Assembly: GCA_011763485.2 (NCBI GenBank)
Contig: JAANSK020068909.1
Span: 1 to 27,725 of the forward strand
Length of the DNA: 27,725 nucleotides
Direction of reading: 5' to 3'
Origin: Isoetes engelmannii
Taxonomy: Eukaryota > Streptophyta > Lycopodiopsida > Isoetales > Isoetaceae
Under the pieces are notes generated by a model. The model worked only from the letters and a program-made list of their open reading frames with translations. It was not told the origin of the DNA and made no database searches. Positions within the stretch are counted from its first letter, which is position 1; the number at the start of each line of letters is the position of its first letter. Of the stretch, positions 1 through 11,020 are shown piece by piece. A program made the translations under genes and the position numbers.

Positions 1-116
1 TTTTCTTTTACATTCTAGATTTTTGTATAAAAAAATCACATATATACTGGTTTTCATGCTAATTTTTTATACAAGTTAATTTTTGGGGGCCTTGTGCATC
101 CGATCTGCTAGAGGAC

Positions 117-218
117 GCAACTTCTTCCGTGTTCCATATGCAAGACATAGAAAAGCAGAATTATTATTTGTTTCGGATTGAAGGCTCTCAAACATCGTGG
201 TTGCGATTGATAAGACCT
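117..218. repeat. Direct repeat, copy 1 of 2 (~100 bp)
   Basis: This stretch matches 667-770 in the same orientation. The shared core runs from GCAAC(T/C)TCTTCC through TATGCAAGACATAGAAAAGC to GACAAGACC or GATAAGACC, with scattered substitutions and one small length difference. The two copies lie about 550 bp apart. The repeat family is not recognised. A segmental duplication or two copies of one old element are both possible. Confidence 0.75.
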
Positions 219-406
219 CCGAAATTGGAAAAGCAAATCCAATATTTAATTCCAAAATTGATTTTGGTATTTACATCGACAAAACAGTGCAGGCCTTACT
301 GCAACCACGCACTTTGGGCTCATCTACATCCGCAACATGAGTTGACTCACATCTTCCTCCACTACTTTTGCATTCTCGAGGACTAAATATGTATATTTCC
401 ACAACC

Positions 407-877
407 TCACAATAGTACCTTGGTATAAATTACCACGTCTGGATCTGGGGTATCTGGGAAAGCAAGCACTAATTTAAACAGGAGGTCCATCTCTGACGAC
501 AATTGTTCGGCCCACTCCTCCCACGTCATTATCATCGGATATAGTCCCACCTTCTTAGAAACAAGGGGTATATGTGGTGAATCTAACAAAAGTTCCATAT
601 TGTCCACTACGTTCTGACGCACAAGTCCGAACACCTCCCGACATATTGCCCCCCTCTGTCCTGCAATGCAACCTCTTCCACGTTTCCTATGCAAGACATA
701 GAAAAGCAGATTTATTATTCGCTCTAGGATTGAAGGCTCACAAACATCGCGGCTGCGGTTGACAAGACCTTGTCTAAGGCATGACAAGACCTGATTTCGG
801 GAAGGAAAGCATGGCTGCCTGACTCTGAGGTATCGCCAAGGCGATCCTCGCGAGCTGAGCTGGTAAAGGGTGGACAC
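407..877 (-). CDS. Unidentified 156-aa open frame, probably not a host gene
   Basis: This is an open frame of 156 codons from an ATG, with no family I recognise. The C-terminal half is rather acidic and hydrophobic (a WEEWAEQL segment, then a DTPDPDVVIY stretch). The N-terminal half is Arg/Cys-rich and overlaps the direct repeat at 667-770. No TATA box, splice sites or neighbouring exons support it. It may be a remnant of a repeat element or a chance frame. Confidence 0.2.
   Translation of the reverse strand: MSTLYQLSSRGSPWRYLRVRQPCFPSRNQVLSCLRQGLVNRSRDVCEPSILERIINLLFYVLHRKRGRGCIAGQRGAICREVFGLVRQNVVDNMELLLDSPHIPLVSKKVGLYPMIMTWEEWAEQLSSEMDLLFKLVLAFPDTPDPDVVIYTKVLL
667..770. repeat. Direct repeat, copy 2 of 2 (~100 bp)
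   Basis: Partner of 117-218. It lies inside the minus-strand open frame at 407-877, so that frame is at least partly repeat-derived. Both copies also keep short stretches of similar forward translation (ARHRKA), but neither strand gives a recognisable protein. Confidence 0.75.
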
Positions 878-935
878 TATTCTCGGTCAAAACTGATGTA
901 TTGGCCCAGCTCAAGAAGATCGCCAAGGCGATCTT
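832..935. repeat. Two short inverted repeats sharing ATCGCCAAGGCGAT
   Basis: The 14-mer ATCGCCAAGGCGAT occurs at 832-845 and again at 919-932. The second copy extends to a 9-bp stem, AAGATCGCC/GGCGATCTT, around a two-base AA centre (916-935). Both are followed by a similar AGCTGA context, so this is a small direct duplication of an inverted repeat. The stretch from 936 to 1280 shows nothing else recognisable. Confidence 0.6.
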
Positions 936-1281
936 TCTAAGCTGAAAACTAGAATTAGCCTAGCTTATGAACAAGCATATGCTAACAAAATACCGAAAAG
1001 CATACCCTTTTTGGCGGATTTTGCGGGCGCCATCGGGAGCTTGACCTTATCTACTATCGCCAAAAATTGGAACCACTAGGTGCTCGAGGGAGGCAGAGGC
1101 GCTCCGGATTTCAAGGGAGGCCGGAAGAAATGCGGTCCGATTTTATAAAACGAGAAGCGATCATCAATGCGGTGACACGTGTTGCACGCTGGATCCCTCG
1201 ATATCTGCGCTACGTCGCATTTAATGCGCAATAAATACGACGCAAGCTGCTTTATATGGAGCGTTGCATGTGGTACGCGCA

Positions 1282-1288
1282 TATAAAA
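1282..1288 (+). promoter_or_regulatory. Candidate TATA box upstream of the DUF7869-like gene
   Basis: TATAAAA sits in a GC-rich setting (GTACGCGCA before it, TGCGCTCG after it). It lies about 440 bp before a strong GTGAGT donor-like site and about 1.1 kb before the first ATG of the DUF7869-like frame. The position suits a promoter followed by a leader exon and leader intron, but this is judged from sequence alone. Confidence 0.35.
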
Positions 1289-1724
1289 TGCGCTCGTATT
1301 GTTGGCGTTCGCGTATTCCTTCCTCCCAGAAGAAGTTTACTGGCAAAAGCAACTATAAAACACAACAAATTTTTTGGCTGATGAAATTTGAAATCGTTAT
1401 GATTGTTGTTTTTTGGAAAGCAATCATCATGACGCAGTTCAAACCAAATTCAAATCCCCCCCTCCCCCCCCCCCCTCCCCGAGGCAAAGAACGGTCCTGT
1501 ACCGCCATAATTCAAACTCTACACATGCAAGATTTGAATTTCGAATTTGATTCATTCATTGGTCATGTCTTCATGCACCATCTTCTCTCTATCTCGAGGT
1601 TTCCTCTCAGGCACCTACAGGAGTTAATTTTAGGTGCTCCAGCAGTCTACTTTGATGCCCACAGGAACTATCTACAGGGTGCTTGTATTCTTCTAGGGCG
1701 CTCGTCGTGAAGATCAATTTGCAG

Positions 1725-2383
1725 GTGAGTCTCATTTTCTCATGTATTGTTGTGTTGATTGCTTAAGTTGGATTTCTTGTTGGTTCTTGCCGCTGGCTGT
1801 CATGCCCTAAAACCTGTGAACGGCCTATCGTGTTGATCTAGATAGTTCTCGGCTGTATTGATCTTATATGTGTATATGCCGCTTTAAGCTATCGTCCTCA
1901 TTTCTACTGAATCTTTGCCTTGCTTGTGGAGGCACCATGGTGACCTAAACCCTAAAACCTACGATGCAACTAGTCACAAGCTGACATTGGAGATTGTATG
2001 GCCATCCATTATGAAGATCGCGACCACATGAATGTTCCAGATCACATGGACGATCTCCGTGAGAGAAGCAACGCAGTTCCGATATGTCTGACCACTTAGA
2101 TTAGATGAACACCTGGTGAGGTTGCATTCAGAGCTGAGAGTGAGCCAAAGGTTCGTTGTGGTGCTCAGCTTCAGCTGATGGCAATCGCATCTACGATCTT
2201 ATGGACGAGCAAAAGCTCGACACCATAGCCCCGTATTTCTTGAATGCTTGAGAAAATTCCTTTTGGTCGAGCTTGAATATTTGAGGTTGAAGCTCCTTTT
2301 GGCTTAAATTACATAATTTGTTCTGGAAAATCGTGCTCGCGAATGCTAGGACCTGACATTGGATTGTTGATGTTGTCTTGCAG
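1725..2383 (+). other. Candidate 5' leader intron of the DUF7869-like gene
   Basis: The segment begins GTGAGT after TTTGCAG, and ends TTGTCTTGCAG or, seven bases on, GTTGCAG directly before an ATG at 2391. The interior is T-rich with no long frame, like a plant leader intron. The two AG acceptors 7 bp apart would both leave the ATG intact. It is inferred from consensus sites only. Confidence 0.35.
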
Positions 2384-2390
2384 GTTGCAG

Positions 2391-5300
2391 ATGTCTTCCA
2401 TGATTTTGCTTCTTGTCAAGGATGTCGTTGTGGCCAAGGGAAAGGTCTACACCTTCACTAGCCATCACAATGCTCCAGTGACAGCCCGAGCTTCTGTAGT
2501 TTCCATTGACACTGTTGTCGATGGTTCAGCTAAACTTCATATTGAGGAGACAGAGGTTGAAACTATAGAGCAAGCTCGTGATGCCGTTGTGCTATAGCCT
2601 TCAGCTGACATTGTGACCGAAGGAGAATATGAGGAGTCGACAATTGGCACACCAGAAAAGGAAATCAAGAAAATAGATTGGCAGATCCCAACTAAGGGTG
2701 GAACTCCACCTGCAAATTCAACGGAAAAGGTCGTAAATAGAGACGACTTTATAGAGTGCCCTTGCAAGCTAATGCACGAGTGCTGCCACCGAGCTTATGG
2801 AATGGGTACAATAATATTCACAAATCCAAACCATTCAATTTCTGGTTTGCCTCTAGGTAAAAAGTTCATTGCTGCCAGAGTGATGAAGGTCCTTGATATG
2901 CCAGCAAATCCTTCGATGAGGTGTGTAGCTTGCATGGAGACCCCTCAGCTGCACGACTTGGTTTGATAGGAGGTACATTTAGTCATGTGGAGGACATTCC
3001 TCTATCCAAGCTCTTGTGAAAGGGTGTTGACGCGCCATCCACGGCCAAGATGAAGCATTTCGAAGAGTTTGATTCTGCGTGTTTCAAGCGGACATACAAT
3101 AGCAAGAAGCGACGAGCAAAGCAGTAGAAGAAACCTTCCAAATGTGCTAGGAAAATGTCCAAGCAAGCAGTGAAGGACTTCCTAAAGTCTTCCTGCTGTG
3201 AAAACTGCTATTGTTCTATGTTCACGGTTAAGGAGGTTTCTAGCCTTAGGACCTTCTTCTGGAACATGAAGTCCTCTGATCGAATTACCTTCATGTATAA
3301 CATGCTTGACTTGTGTGCTATTGATGGTCAAGTTGACAAGGTAATGCTTAATAATAAGGAGGTCTATTAGCAGGCATGGCAGTTGGCTTATGACATAGTT
3401 TTGTCGAGCTTCTACAAGTGGAAGAAGAGTTTTATGCAGGGACAAAAAGTAGCTGAGCATGGAAATACATGTTCAGTGAAACCGAGGTCCTATACTTTGG
3501 CAGAGATAGCATATTCGCAACGTATGTGAATGAGAACGCTGAGACTTTGCCACATAGATCAAAGAAGACCACTCAAGGGACAAGGGAAAACATATTGAAG
3601 CTGCCCACGTGCTGACCAAGAAAGATCTACATCAAGAAGTTGACATTGCCCTGGAGGAGTTCATTGGTAAGCATGTGTCACCTTCGTCTTTCTTACATAT
3701 CTGGAGGGACAACCACTCGGAGGTTGCCATTGCCAAACGTATAGCTTTCTCTAAATGCAATACATGTATAGTTATCAAAGAGAAGCTCGTTAAGACATGG
3801 GACCCATTGGAATGAAGAGAGTTGACTTGGGAAAGGAAAACTCATATGTTTGTTCGGTTGTTCTGCAAAAGCCTCTATTGGTCATAGCGTGCGCTTTCTT
3901 ATCGTGTGCCGGAGCAAGCTTTTACAATCCTTCATGACAAGATGGACCAGAATAAGACCATGGTCCCTAGGCTTGAGAAGTTATCCAAGTCGGTGTGGAG
4001 AGGGGAGTGTCTAAAGGTCAGCGTCACCGGAGCTCCAATGCATCATCATGGTACAGGAGGACTAGGTAATTTCTCAGTTGAGCTTTGGCAAGACGACTCT
4101 AACTTTTATTTTGGAGCTCTCAATCATGTGTTGAAGACACTAGAAGATTCAATTGACGACAACTGGGGCCACTTGCGCGATACAGCTAGACCCTTGTGTG
4201 CATGGGGTTCTACAATTCTTCAGTCTGATGCCAAGAAGACCAAGGTAACCAAAAAGTCAGGCAAACCATATGACGTGCCCTTCAAGGAGATCGCACGACC
4301 GAAGAAGCTACCGAGGAGGCTCTACCTCCAACTTGATAATTGCTCAGGCCAGAACAAGAATAGGTAAGTGTTCTTATATTTCTCTTACCTTGTATGGCAG
4401 GGCGTGTTTGATGAGGTGCAATTGGAGTTCATGATGGTTGGCCACACACATGATGATATAGATGCTATATTTGGCAATTACTCAACCCTCTTGAAACATC
4501 CGGATGTCGTCACCATTTCGGAGCTAATGTAGTTGTTTCGAGAACGTAGCTCCAAGGCTCCAACGCCTTATCTTGTGCACGAGGTCCCTGATTGGAAGGA
4601 CTTTGTGAAAGGCTACATTCCAGACAAGAAGGACCGTTTGATTGGCCATCTAGAACCGCTTCTCTTCAAGTTCTGCTAGAAGGATGGGTGGCCTCTGATG
4701 TCTTATAAGATGAAACCTGGGCATCGTGAGTGGTTGCCGGAGAAGGGGATTAAAATGTGGAAGGCAGATGCAGATGGTGCACCCATGATTCCTCAGGTGT
4801 ACTAAATATTGTACCCCCATTGAAGGTTCTAAAGGACATTGGTGCTTTGAGAAGCTCCATAACAAAGTAGATCATGCATTGGTTAACTATCTCAAAAGCT
4901 GGGGAGCACTCGTTTTCTAATACATACACGAGGGAGGTTATCAACTACTGGCAGGGCCTACTAAAGGTGCTTGGACAGGTGGATGCTAGCCCATCTGACA
5001 TGCATGATTTCGTCCCGCACACACGACATGATGCTTTGGTTGAACCTGAGCTAATCATCCAGCAGGGGCGTAACCTTCGACCAACGTATGTAGGCCCATC
5101 CAATCAGAAGCCCAAAACCCCTGTTGAGGACTTCAATCCAACTCAAGATATTAAGAAAGGCATGTTCTTGCTTGTGAGGCCACCTGACAGCTGCCCTCCC
5201 TGGCTAGCTTACACAGAAGTAGACCCTATAGAAGACCCAAACTTGCCTCACTACGAAGAGGTGTTTGTCTCTTGGTGGGAGCCTGTCAATAGGAAGGTTA

Positions 5301-5512
5301 TACCTTATCCTAAGAACTACGTTGATTGCTGGGAGAAGAGGCGGATGCCTAACCCCAACGATCCATCACGATATACACTTATAAAATGCGTTGATTATGG
5401 ATGGGCAGTTTAAGGGGTGCCTTCAATCATGGTGATCCCGAGCGATGTGGGTTCTCAGTTAAGAGAACTTATTGCTAAGGAGGGTAAGGAAGATGATAAT
5501 GATGAAGAATAA
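2391..5512 (+). pseudogene. Degraded DUF7869-like gene, possibly transposase-related
   Basis: Consecutive plus-strand frames resemble the plant and animal DUF7869 protein family from N- to C-terminus. In order: a basic/acidic linker (2391-2960); a Cys-rich segment with CCENCYC followed by a FFWNM stretch (3155-3370); WRDNHSE...CNTC (3609-3815); PEQAFTILHDKMDQNKT, then HHHGTGG and LDNCSGQNKNR (3906-4367); and GHTHDDIDAIFG near 4440-4475. The C-terminal part carries FLLVRPP...PWLAYTE...VSWWEPV (4874-5413) and an acidic tail. The spaced acidic residues in the DNCSGQNKN and GHTHDDID blocks would suit an RNase H-like nuclease fold; that is my inference. The reading frame is broken in several places and the copy is not functional as it stands. 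It could be a mobile-element gene or a domesticated gene that decayed. Confidence 0.6.
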
Positions 5513-5543
5513 ACTTTACCTCCAGCTTGAGTAGTCTTGATTG

Positions 5544-5710
5544 TTAGCTTAGAAGGAGTAAGATGTGACTACTTGCTAGCTTGAAATGAGTATGATGTTT
5601 CTTGCTTACTAGATTAGAGTGATTTAGATTGAGTGGCTTGCGTGCTTAGAATGAGTTTGATGTGTCTTGCTAGTTAGCTTAGAACGAGTAAACTGGGACT
5701 GCTTGATAGC
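5544..5710. repeat. Diverged minisatellite after the DUF7869-like gene
   Basis: About four or five irregular units of 30-37 bp follow the coding remnant. Each contains versions of CTTAGAA(G/C/T)GAGT, GATGTG and CTTGCTAGC. Units begin near 5544, 5581, 5642 and 5674. Many mobile elements carry subterminal repeats of this kind, so it may mark the 3' part of the element holding the DUF7869-like gene. Confidence 0.55.
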
Positions 5711-6618
5711 TGATATCAAATATTTAACAAATTATAGGCTTAGAGCAGATCAATATGGTTTTAAAAATTCCAAACCTCATCTTACATATTGCACAGTAGG
5801 ATGTCCAGAGTTTTTGACTAAGGAGTGTAAAAATTCGGCAATTGAGGATCTTTAGACAAAAGCAACTCCACTTCTATGGTTACTTAGATTTGTATAGATG
5901 CTACTTTAGTATTCAGTTATGGGGTTCAACAGGATTTATCTGTGCAAGTCCTTCTATATAGTTACACGGCTATGGCGGGGCAGATTCTAATTTTCAAACT
6001 CTTTCCTTTAAGAGGTCATATTTGTCCAAACAATATAATTGAGAACTTTGTAAGCAGTTAGCATTTGTATGATAATTATATCTTATGAAGGGGCAAACAA
6101 GGCTCCAGCTATCTCAACAGTTCATAAGAGAGGTGAAATCGTGAGAGTGAAATCGTGCTCTGATACTGGTTCATATGAATCAATTAAACTACGGCTGTTA
6201 AAAGAACTCGATTCAGATCAATTCAGATGTCAAACAAAAGAAGTAAGACATATTTAAAGAGGTTGGTATCAAACTATTAACGAACTGATATGGGCACACT
6301 TTTATCCAAGCAAGAGGGTTCACGCTGCTATGGCAATTCTAAATTCTCTGGCTAACGTATTTGGCTTTCTAGAATCCTTCAGCACTGCTACACCATAGCC
6401 ACTGAGCAATCACTGGCTCAATAAAGGGATTAATGGCTTAAGAAAGGGATTAAAATTTAGAAACTAGGTGCTATCCATATTTTCCTAATTACCTTATGTT
6501 TAATCCATTTTTTGATATCACCTCCTATAGCAATGCATCCTCTAAGGATATATTCCACCTTTCCAGCCAATGGTTAATATCTGAGTACCATCCATGCTCA
6601 CTGTTGTATTGTATTTCC
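5711..6618. other. Unassigned AT-rich DNA
   Basis: No convincing coding region, RNA gene or mobile-element hallmark was found. Short open frames at 5667-5855 and 6069-6257 have no recognisable similarity and no supporting splice sites. Confidence 0.4.
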
Positions 6619-6680
6619 CGATGTGCGAATCATACGACATCGTGATGTCCGATATGTGAGTCATGCGTCATCGCGCTGTC
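6619..6680. repeat. 31-bp tandem duplication
   Basis: Units 6619-6649 and 6650-6680 align end to end with about seven mismatches. Both run CGAT(G/A)TG(C/T)GA(A/G)TCAT...CATCG...TGTC. The duplication appears old because of its divergence. Confidence 0.7.
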
Positions 6681-6778
6681 TAAATCTTTTCACATATCTT
6701 ATACACCTTACTACGGCCTCCCTTTCTATTGGCTAAGTCCACATTCAGCTAATACTATGGCAAATGATGTGCGTGTCT

Positions 6779-6798
6779 GGAGAAGGAGAAGGAGAAGG
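6779..6798. repeat. (GGAGAA)n microsatellite
   Basis: Three and a third perfect copies of the hexamer GGAGAA. Confidence 0.8.
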
Positions 6799-8387
6799 AT
6801 GTGACGTCCCCGGCGAGTATACGATGCTCCCATCGTATAAGAACTGGAGTTCCCCCCTCGTCACCCATGCTACCAACGAAAGGCCATCCATCTGACGTGG
6901 GATCCTTAATGGTGAGCCATCTCCCTTGGGATCCACCTAGCAATGTGAAAGCATATACGTAAGTACAAACATCAACATAATACATACAAACCCACCTCAA
7001 AGGGTGGAGATCACCGTATCACATGAGAACAATATAGCAACATAACATCAATGGCAAATCCTATCCAAGGCTCAGACTCAAGATATGACTGACGGCTTGG
7101 GGTCTTCAGAGTGCAGTGCAGACATAATTCATGGCAATGGATTTGGCTAGCATAAAACATGGTCGTTGGGTAGTCCACTCCATCCGCCCCTCCTGTACAT
7201 ACTTTGCCGATAGGATGATAAGTATTGGGACCTGACCATAGCCTGTCGGTTGCATAGTCAAAGGGGCTACTCCTGGATTGCATCTCCCCAGTCCCGATGA
7301 GGCAAGAAGGGACTTCTCCCTTCTAGAGAATCCATGCCCATAGTAGGCGAGCTAGAGGGCTACCACTGCCCGTATACGACTTGAACCCCATTGAAGGTGG
7401 TCTCACCACCCAAGAGGTGTCGAGCCCATACCAAGAGCCTCACGCAATACATACTGGTATTAGACCTAGCTCATAATGTTTCCCGGTAGGCCTACACATC
7501 AGAGGGATCAACCGCTATGGGACAAGTTCATCCTTGTTAGCCGGTCTGGCCCTGCCACCTACAGTGCAGGCGGGCTCTTATGCATAGGCCGCATTAATTG
7601 AGTATTAATGAGGCTACAACCAGGATCATCATACTACAAGGCTTGGGTATTTACGCCCCTTCCCAATACACAGGAGTGCAAACAAATCATCCATGATAAA
7701 CCACAATGAATATATAAATAACATAGCATACCTAAACATACATGGTTAGGGTTCATTGGTCAGTTCTTGGCATCCATGGGTTGAAATAGGGATAAGAATG
7801 ACCAATGGCTGAACTAAGAATTCAAAATGGGGCAGGTAACACCTACCGGATGCTCTCAGCAGGCCACCTTTGGCAATCCAAGCAGTGGACACACCTCTCT
7901 CCCATCAAGGCCATCCGATATACCTTGGCCTTCAACCTCGCTACATTTTGCATATGCATGCTCGCTAGCAGAAATAACAAGAGACAAAAATCAAAAGAGA
8001 AGGACAACAAACTAACCGAATGCCTCTATGCCCGCACCCACACCCGCACCCAGCTCCGCGGATTCCCAGTTCCGACTTGGTCGGCATGCCCTCTCAACTT
8101 GTTTACAGAGAGTCGCATGCCATGTGCGCTCCATCTGCGCTGAAATGCAGACCATACTTCCCGATTGCTTCAAAAATTTGTCACACTTAGAGAAAGCCTC
8201 GACCACTAAAAAACATTAAGCCGCTCAAAATGCCACAAACATATGGTTCCCTATACGCTATGGACTCCAAATCTTGGTTCCAACCACTGCCAGATGTATC
8301 CCCGCCAATACGAGATGAAATTGCAGAACTTCCTAAAAATAGACATTTGTTTAACATTCTTTTTATGACATAAAAAGTACTATCTAT
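6799..8387. other. Unassigned region, possibly old LTR-element debris on the minus strand
   Basis: No gene was recognised. Between about 6950 and 7860 the complement reads like long-terminal-repeat or untranslated DNA of a plant retroelement: long, codon-poor, mixed-composition sequence with TATTTATATATTC-like stretches. I see no terminal repeat pair, primer-binding site or protein domain, so this is only an impression. A CACCCGCACCC-type simple repeat lies near 8035-8055. Confidence 0.2.
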
Positions 8388-8820
8388 CTATCTTTAAGCA
8401 GGTTGTTTCCATTTCATTAGACATTCCTTTAACATTTTTTTAGGGTGAAAGCGAGCTAGGGTGTACCATCTAAAGTACTTGTTAGGGAGTGCAAAACTAC
8501 TCAAAAAAGTACCTATCACTGGGTACTGGGAACCTGCACAAATGTTTCAATAAATATTAAGTTTAAGAGCTGATTCATTCATTTTAGTCTCTAATATTTA
8601 GTATTGTTATCCTTGTAATACTACATATTGACATGTTATTGACTTTTACTTTGAAATTTTGATTGATTTTGAGGAAAGAAAAACAAAAAGTACCAATCTA
8701 AAAAGTATATAGGGTAGATACCTCTGAGGGTTCCAAAAGTGATACACAATAGGATGTTTTCACCCGTTAAGGCTATCTTTAGGTAGGTTGGCTTCCATTT
8801 CATTAAAAGTCTTTTAAGGT
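8388..8820. repeat. Spaced direct repeat (~47 bp, 385 bp apart)
   Basis: 8388-8434 and 8773-8820 share CTATCTTTA(A/G)G(C/T)AGGTTG and TTCCATTTCATTA with scattered changes. The DNA between them is AT-rich and non-coding. A TATC microsatellite abuts the first copy at about 8381-8394. The pair may be the ends of a small unidentified insertion or an internal duplication. Confidence 0.55.
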
Positions 8821-9179
8821 CTGCATAAATTCTTGAATTTTTTTTTTTTTATAATAATTTATCTAAAAATAATGTATAATTCAATGGTTAAACTTCAAAA
8901 AAGACAAGAAGATATCACTTAGACATAAAGATATCACTTAGAGAGAAGGCTTGAAAAAGGGGATGAAAGAATGAAAATAAAAAAGAACATCAAGAAAGTG
9001 GCCCTCAGGATAACCTCGAGCTCCTCATCCTGAAACTGCAGAGCGGCACGAATCATGAAGAACCTAAAGAATTTATGGAGGCTTTTAGGTGGAGCTCCTC
9101 GTGAAAATAAGCAGCTGGCGCCATAATCGCTCCGACTAATTAGCCTTTTTGCCCACAGGCATTTTGCCTAACACAATCC
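8821..9179. other. Unassigned DNA before the LINE; small tandem duplication
   Basis: Contains an oligo-T run near 8840 and a tandem duplication of AAAGATATCACTTAGA at about 8908-8945. No gene was recognised. Confidence 0.4.
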
Positions 9180-9192
9180 AACACGATTTTCT
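9180..9192. repeat. Target-site duplication of the LINE, left copy
   Basis: AACACGATTTTCT, identical to 11008-11020. It directly precedes the first LINE codons, so it marks the insertion site. Confidence 0.9.
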
Positions 9193-11007
9193 AACAAACC
9201 TCACTGCCCAGCCAACTATCGCACGATCATGGTCAGCTCCCTCTTTGCAAAATTATTGGCTGGAATCTTGGAGCAACGATTGACAATATGGGTAGAGGAT
9301 AAGGAAGTGCATGCTCTCACACAGGCAGGTTTTCGGCCTAGACACTCCACCATTGATAATATCTTCACTCTCAAAACCCCGATTGAAGATAACAGAAATC
9401 GTCGGCAAGACTTGTAATGTTGCTTTGTGGATTTCGGAAAAGCTTTTGACATTTTTGCCTAGGGACAAGTTGTGGGACAGATTGAGGCAGCTGGGGACCC
9501 CTGTTGACTTGCAAAATGCAATATACAGGTTATACGAGGCATGCTCAGGCCGTCTGACATCATCGGGACAACCTGTCATTAGTAGTATTGGAGTGCGCCA
9601 GGGTTGCCCCTCTCCCCGACGCTCTTTGCCCTATACATTGATCAGTTGGAAGATTGGCTTGCTGAACATGGAGGGGGGGGGGGATGCTCAGCTCATGCAT
9701 CACATAGTTCGGCAACTCATATACGTTGACGACATAGACCTCTTGGTCCACGTTCCAGAAGATATGCAACGTCACCTAGATGCTCTAGACACTTTTTGTC
9801 AGTTCACTGACATGCAGATTAACTTGGTCAAAACTAGAGTGCTGCTAGTTTCATCCGCCCGTCAGCCAAGGCCACCCTCCCTCACTTACCAGGGACAAAA
9901 TGTGGAGGTAGCTTCGACCTACAAATTTTTGGGAATTGAGTTTTCTACCACCACATGGGACGATTCCATCAGACTACGCGTCACAGCAGGTTGGAAAGCA
10001 CTGCATGCCATGCAAAACAACAGTCACAAGGTAGAGCTGTATGGTTGCCACTGGAATGATCTGGAACATGTATAGAAGGCCTTCTTGGCACGAGCACTTG
10101 GGGTGAAGTCCACGGTTCCATATCAAATCATGCTGCCGGAGACGGGTTTCTTACCCCTTCAGAGGGCCGCACTGGAACGTCATATTATTTACTTCCAGAA
10201 GGTTGTTGGAATGGGAGATGCCTGCTTGTCCAATCTTGCTTTGGCTGTAGCAATGGGCCCACAACGCCTCAAAGCCTGCTGGAAGGACAAGCAAGCTAAA
10301 TGGTTCTCCCCATGGAATGTACAGGCGCACAGGTGCGTGCACGTACGAGCAGAGGACCATGATCAATTGAGGCAGTATCTTGAGGCTTGCTTCCTTAGCA
10401 AACTCTGGGATGCAGATGCACTGGCACACGTCAAGCTGGCACATTATCGGCACCAGATCAATCCCATGCTCACTCGAGGCCCACAACACTATTTGCATAC
10501 TCATTTTCCTATGAAGAGGCGCAGACTGATAGCTTCCATCCGAATAGGTGCACACCGCCTCCGGATTGAGACAGGCCGATGGACTCGGGAGGCACGTGAG
10601 GACACGATCTGTCGGTGTTACCAACAAGGAGTCATTGAAGATGAATGCCATGCACTTTAGACCTCTCCAGCATTCGATCATATCCGAGCACGGTATGTTC
10701 AGTTAGTTGTGCCTGACCAACCATTGCATGAGCTACTGAACACGACCTCCGTGAGCTTGCTGGGCTCATATCTCCAGGAGGTGATGGATACACAGGCTCA
10801 GCTATGTCCACCGGTGCAGTATTGAATGGCGCTATATTATTGTACAATATGCCAGCATACTTATTATTGCAAAGGTTTTTCCCTCGAAAACCCTTCGAGG
10901 CGGGAGTTTTTTAATCCTGACAATAATCGGCTTGCTGCTCTTTTTGTTTAGGTCTCATAGGCCAATTGGTCTCCGTGGATGATAAAAAATCTATTCTATT
11001 CTATTCT
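9193..11007 (+). mobile_element. 5'-truncated LINE (non-LTR retrotransposon), 1815 bp
   Basis: The insertion starts inside the reverse transcriptase at PANYRTIMV...AKLLAGILEQRL and Q(A)GFRPRHST. CFVDFGKAFD, GVRQGCP and a YVDD catalytic box (LIYVDDIDLL, about 9715-9750) follow. After the RT come KFLGIEF, the thumb/connection region, and a Cys-rich tail (ICRCYQQGVIEDE, about 10590-10650), ending in a stop at 10823-10825. It is non-functional: the endonuclease part is missing, there is an in-frame TAA at 9415-9417, a frame change near 9460, a shifted patch between about 9605 and 9680 ending at a poly-G run, and stops at 10073-10075 and 10658-10660. The 3' UTR is short (182 bp) and ends in three TTCTA units. 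Flanking 13-bp duplications show target-primed insertion with 5' truncation. The intact duplications suggest it is younger than the copy at 20086-23188. Confidence 0.92.
10882..10972 (+). other. Two stem-loops in the LINE 3' UTR
   Basis: CCTCGAA/TTCGAGG (10882-10888 with 10894-10900) forms a perfect 7-bp stem with a 5-base loop. Close to the tail, AGGCC/GGTCT (10959-10963 with 10968-10972) forms a 5-bp stem, one pair being G-U, around a 4-base loop. The second stem is kept in the other LINE copy (23142-23155) although its loop differs (AATT against TGTT). A role in recognition by the element's own reverse transcriptase is inference. Confidence 0.55.
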
Positions 11008-11020
11008 AACACGATTTTCT
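11008..11020. repeat. Target-site duplication of the LINE, right copy
   Basis: AACACGATTTTCT, directly after the TTCTA tail and identical to 9180-9192. Confidence 0.9.

Noticed and set aside
1264-1710. Plus-strand 148-aa frame before the candidate leader intron
   Set aside because: It is held open across a long C run giving a Pro stretch and has no recognisable motif; a leader exon without coding role fits better.
6755-7283. Minus-strand frames of 81-90 aa
   Set aside because: No recognisable domain, low-complexity Ser/Phe and Tyr/Val runs, and no splice support.
9253-9579. Minus-strand 108-aa frame opposite the LINE
   Set aside because: It is antisense to the reverse transcriptase, which explains the open frame.
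10151-10681. Minus-strand 176-aa frame
   Set aside because: Shadow of the LINE ORF2 C-terminal region on the plus strand; no independent similarity.
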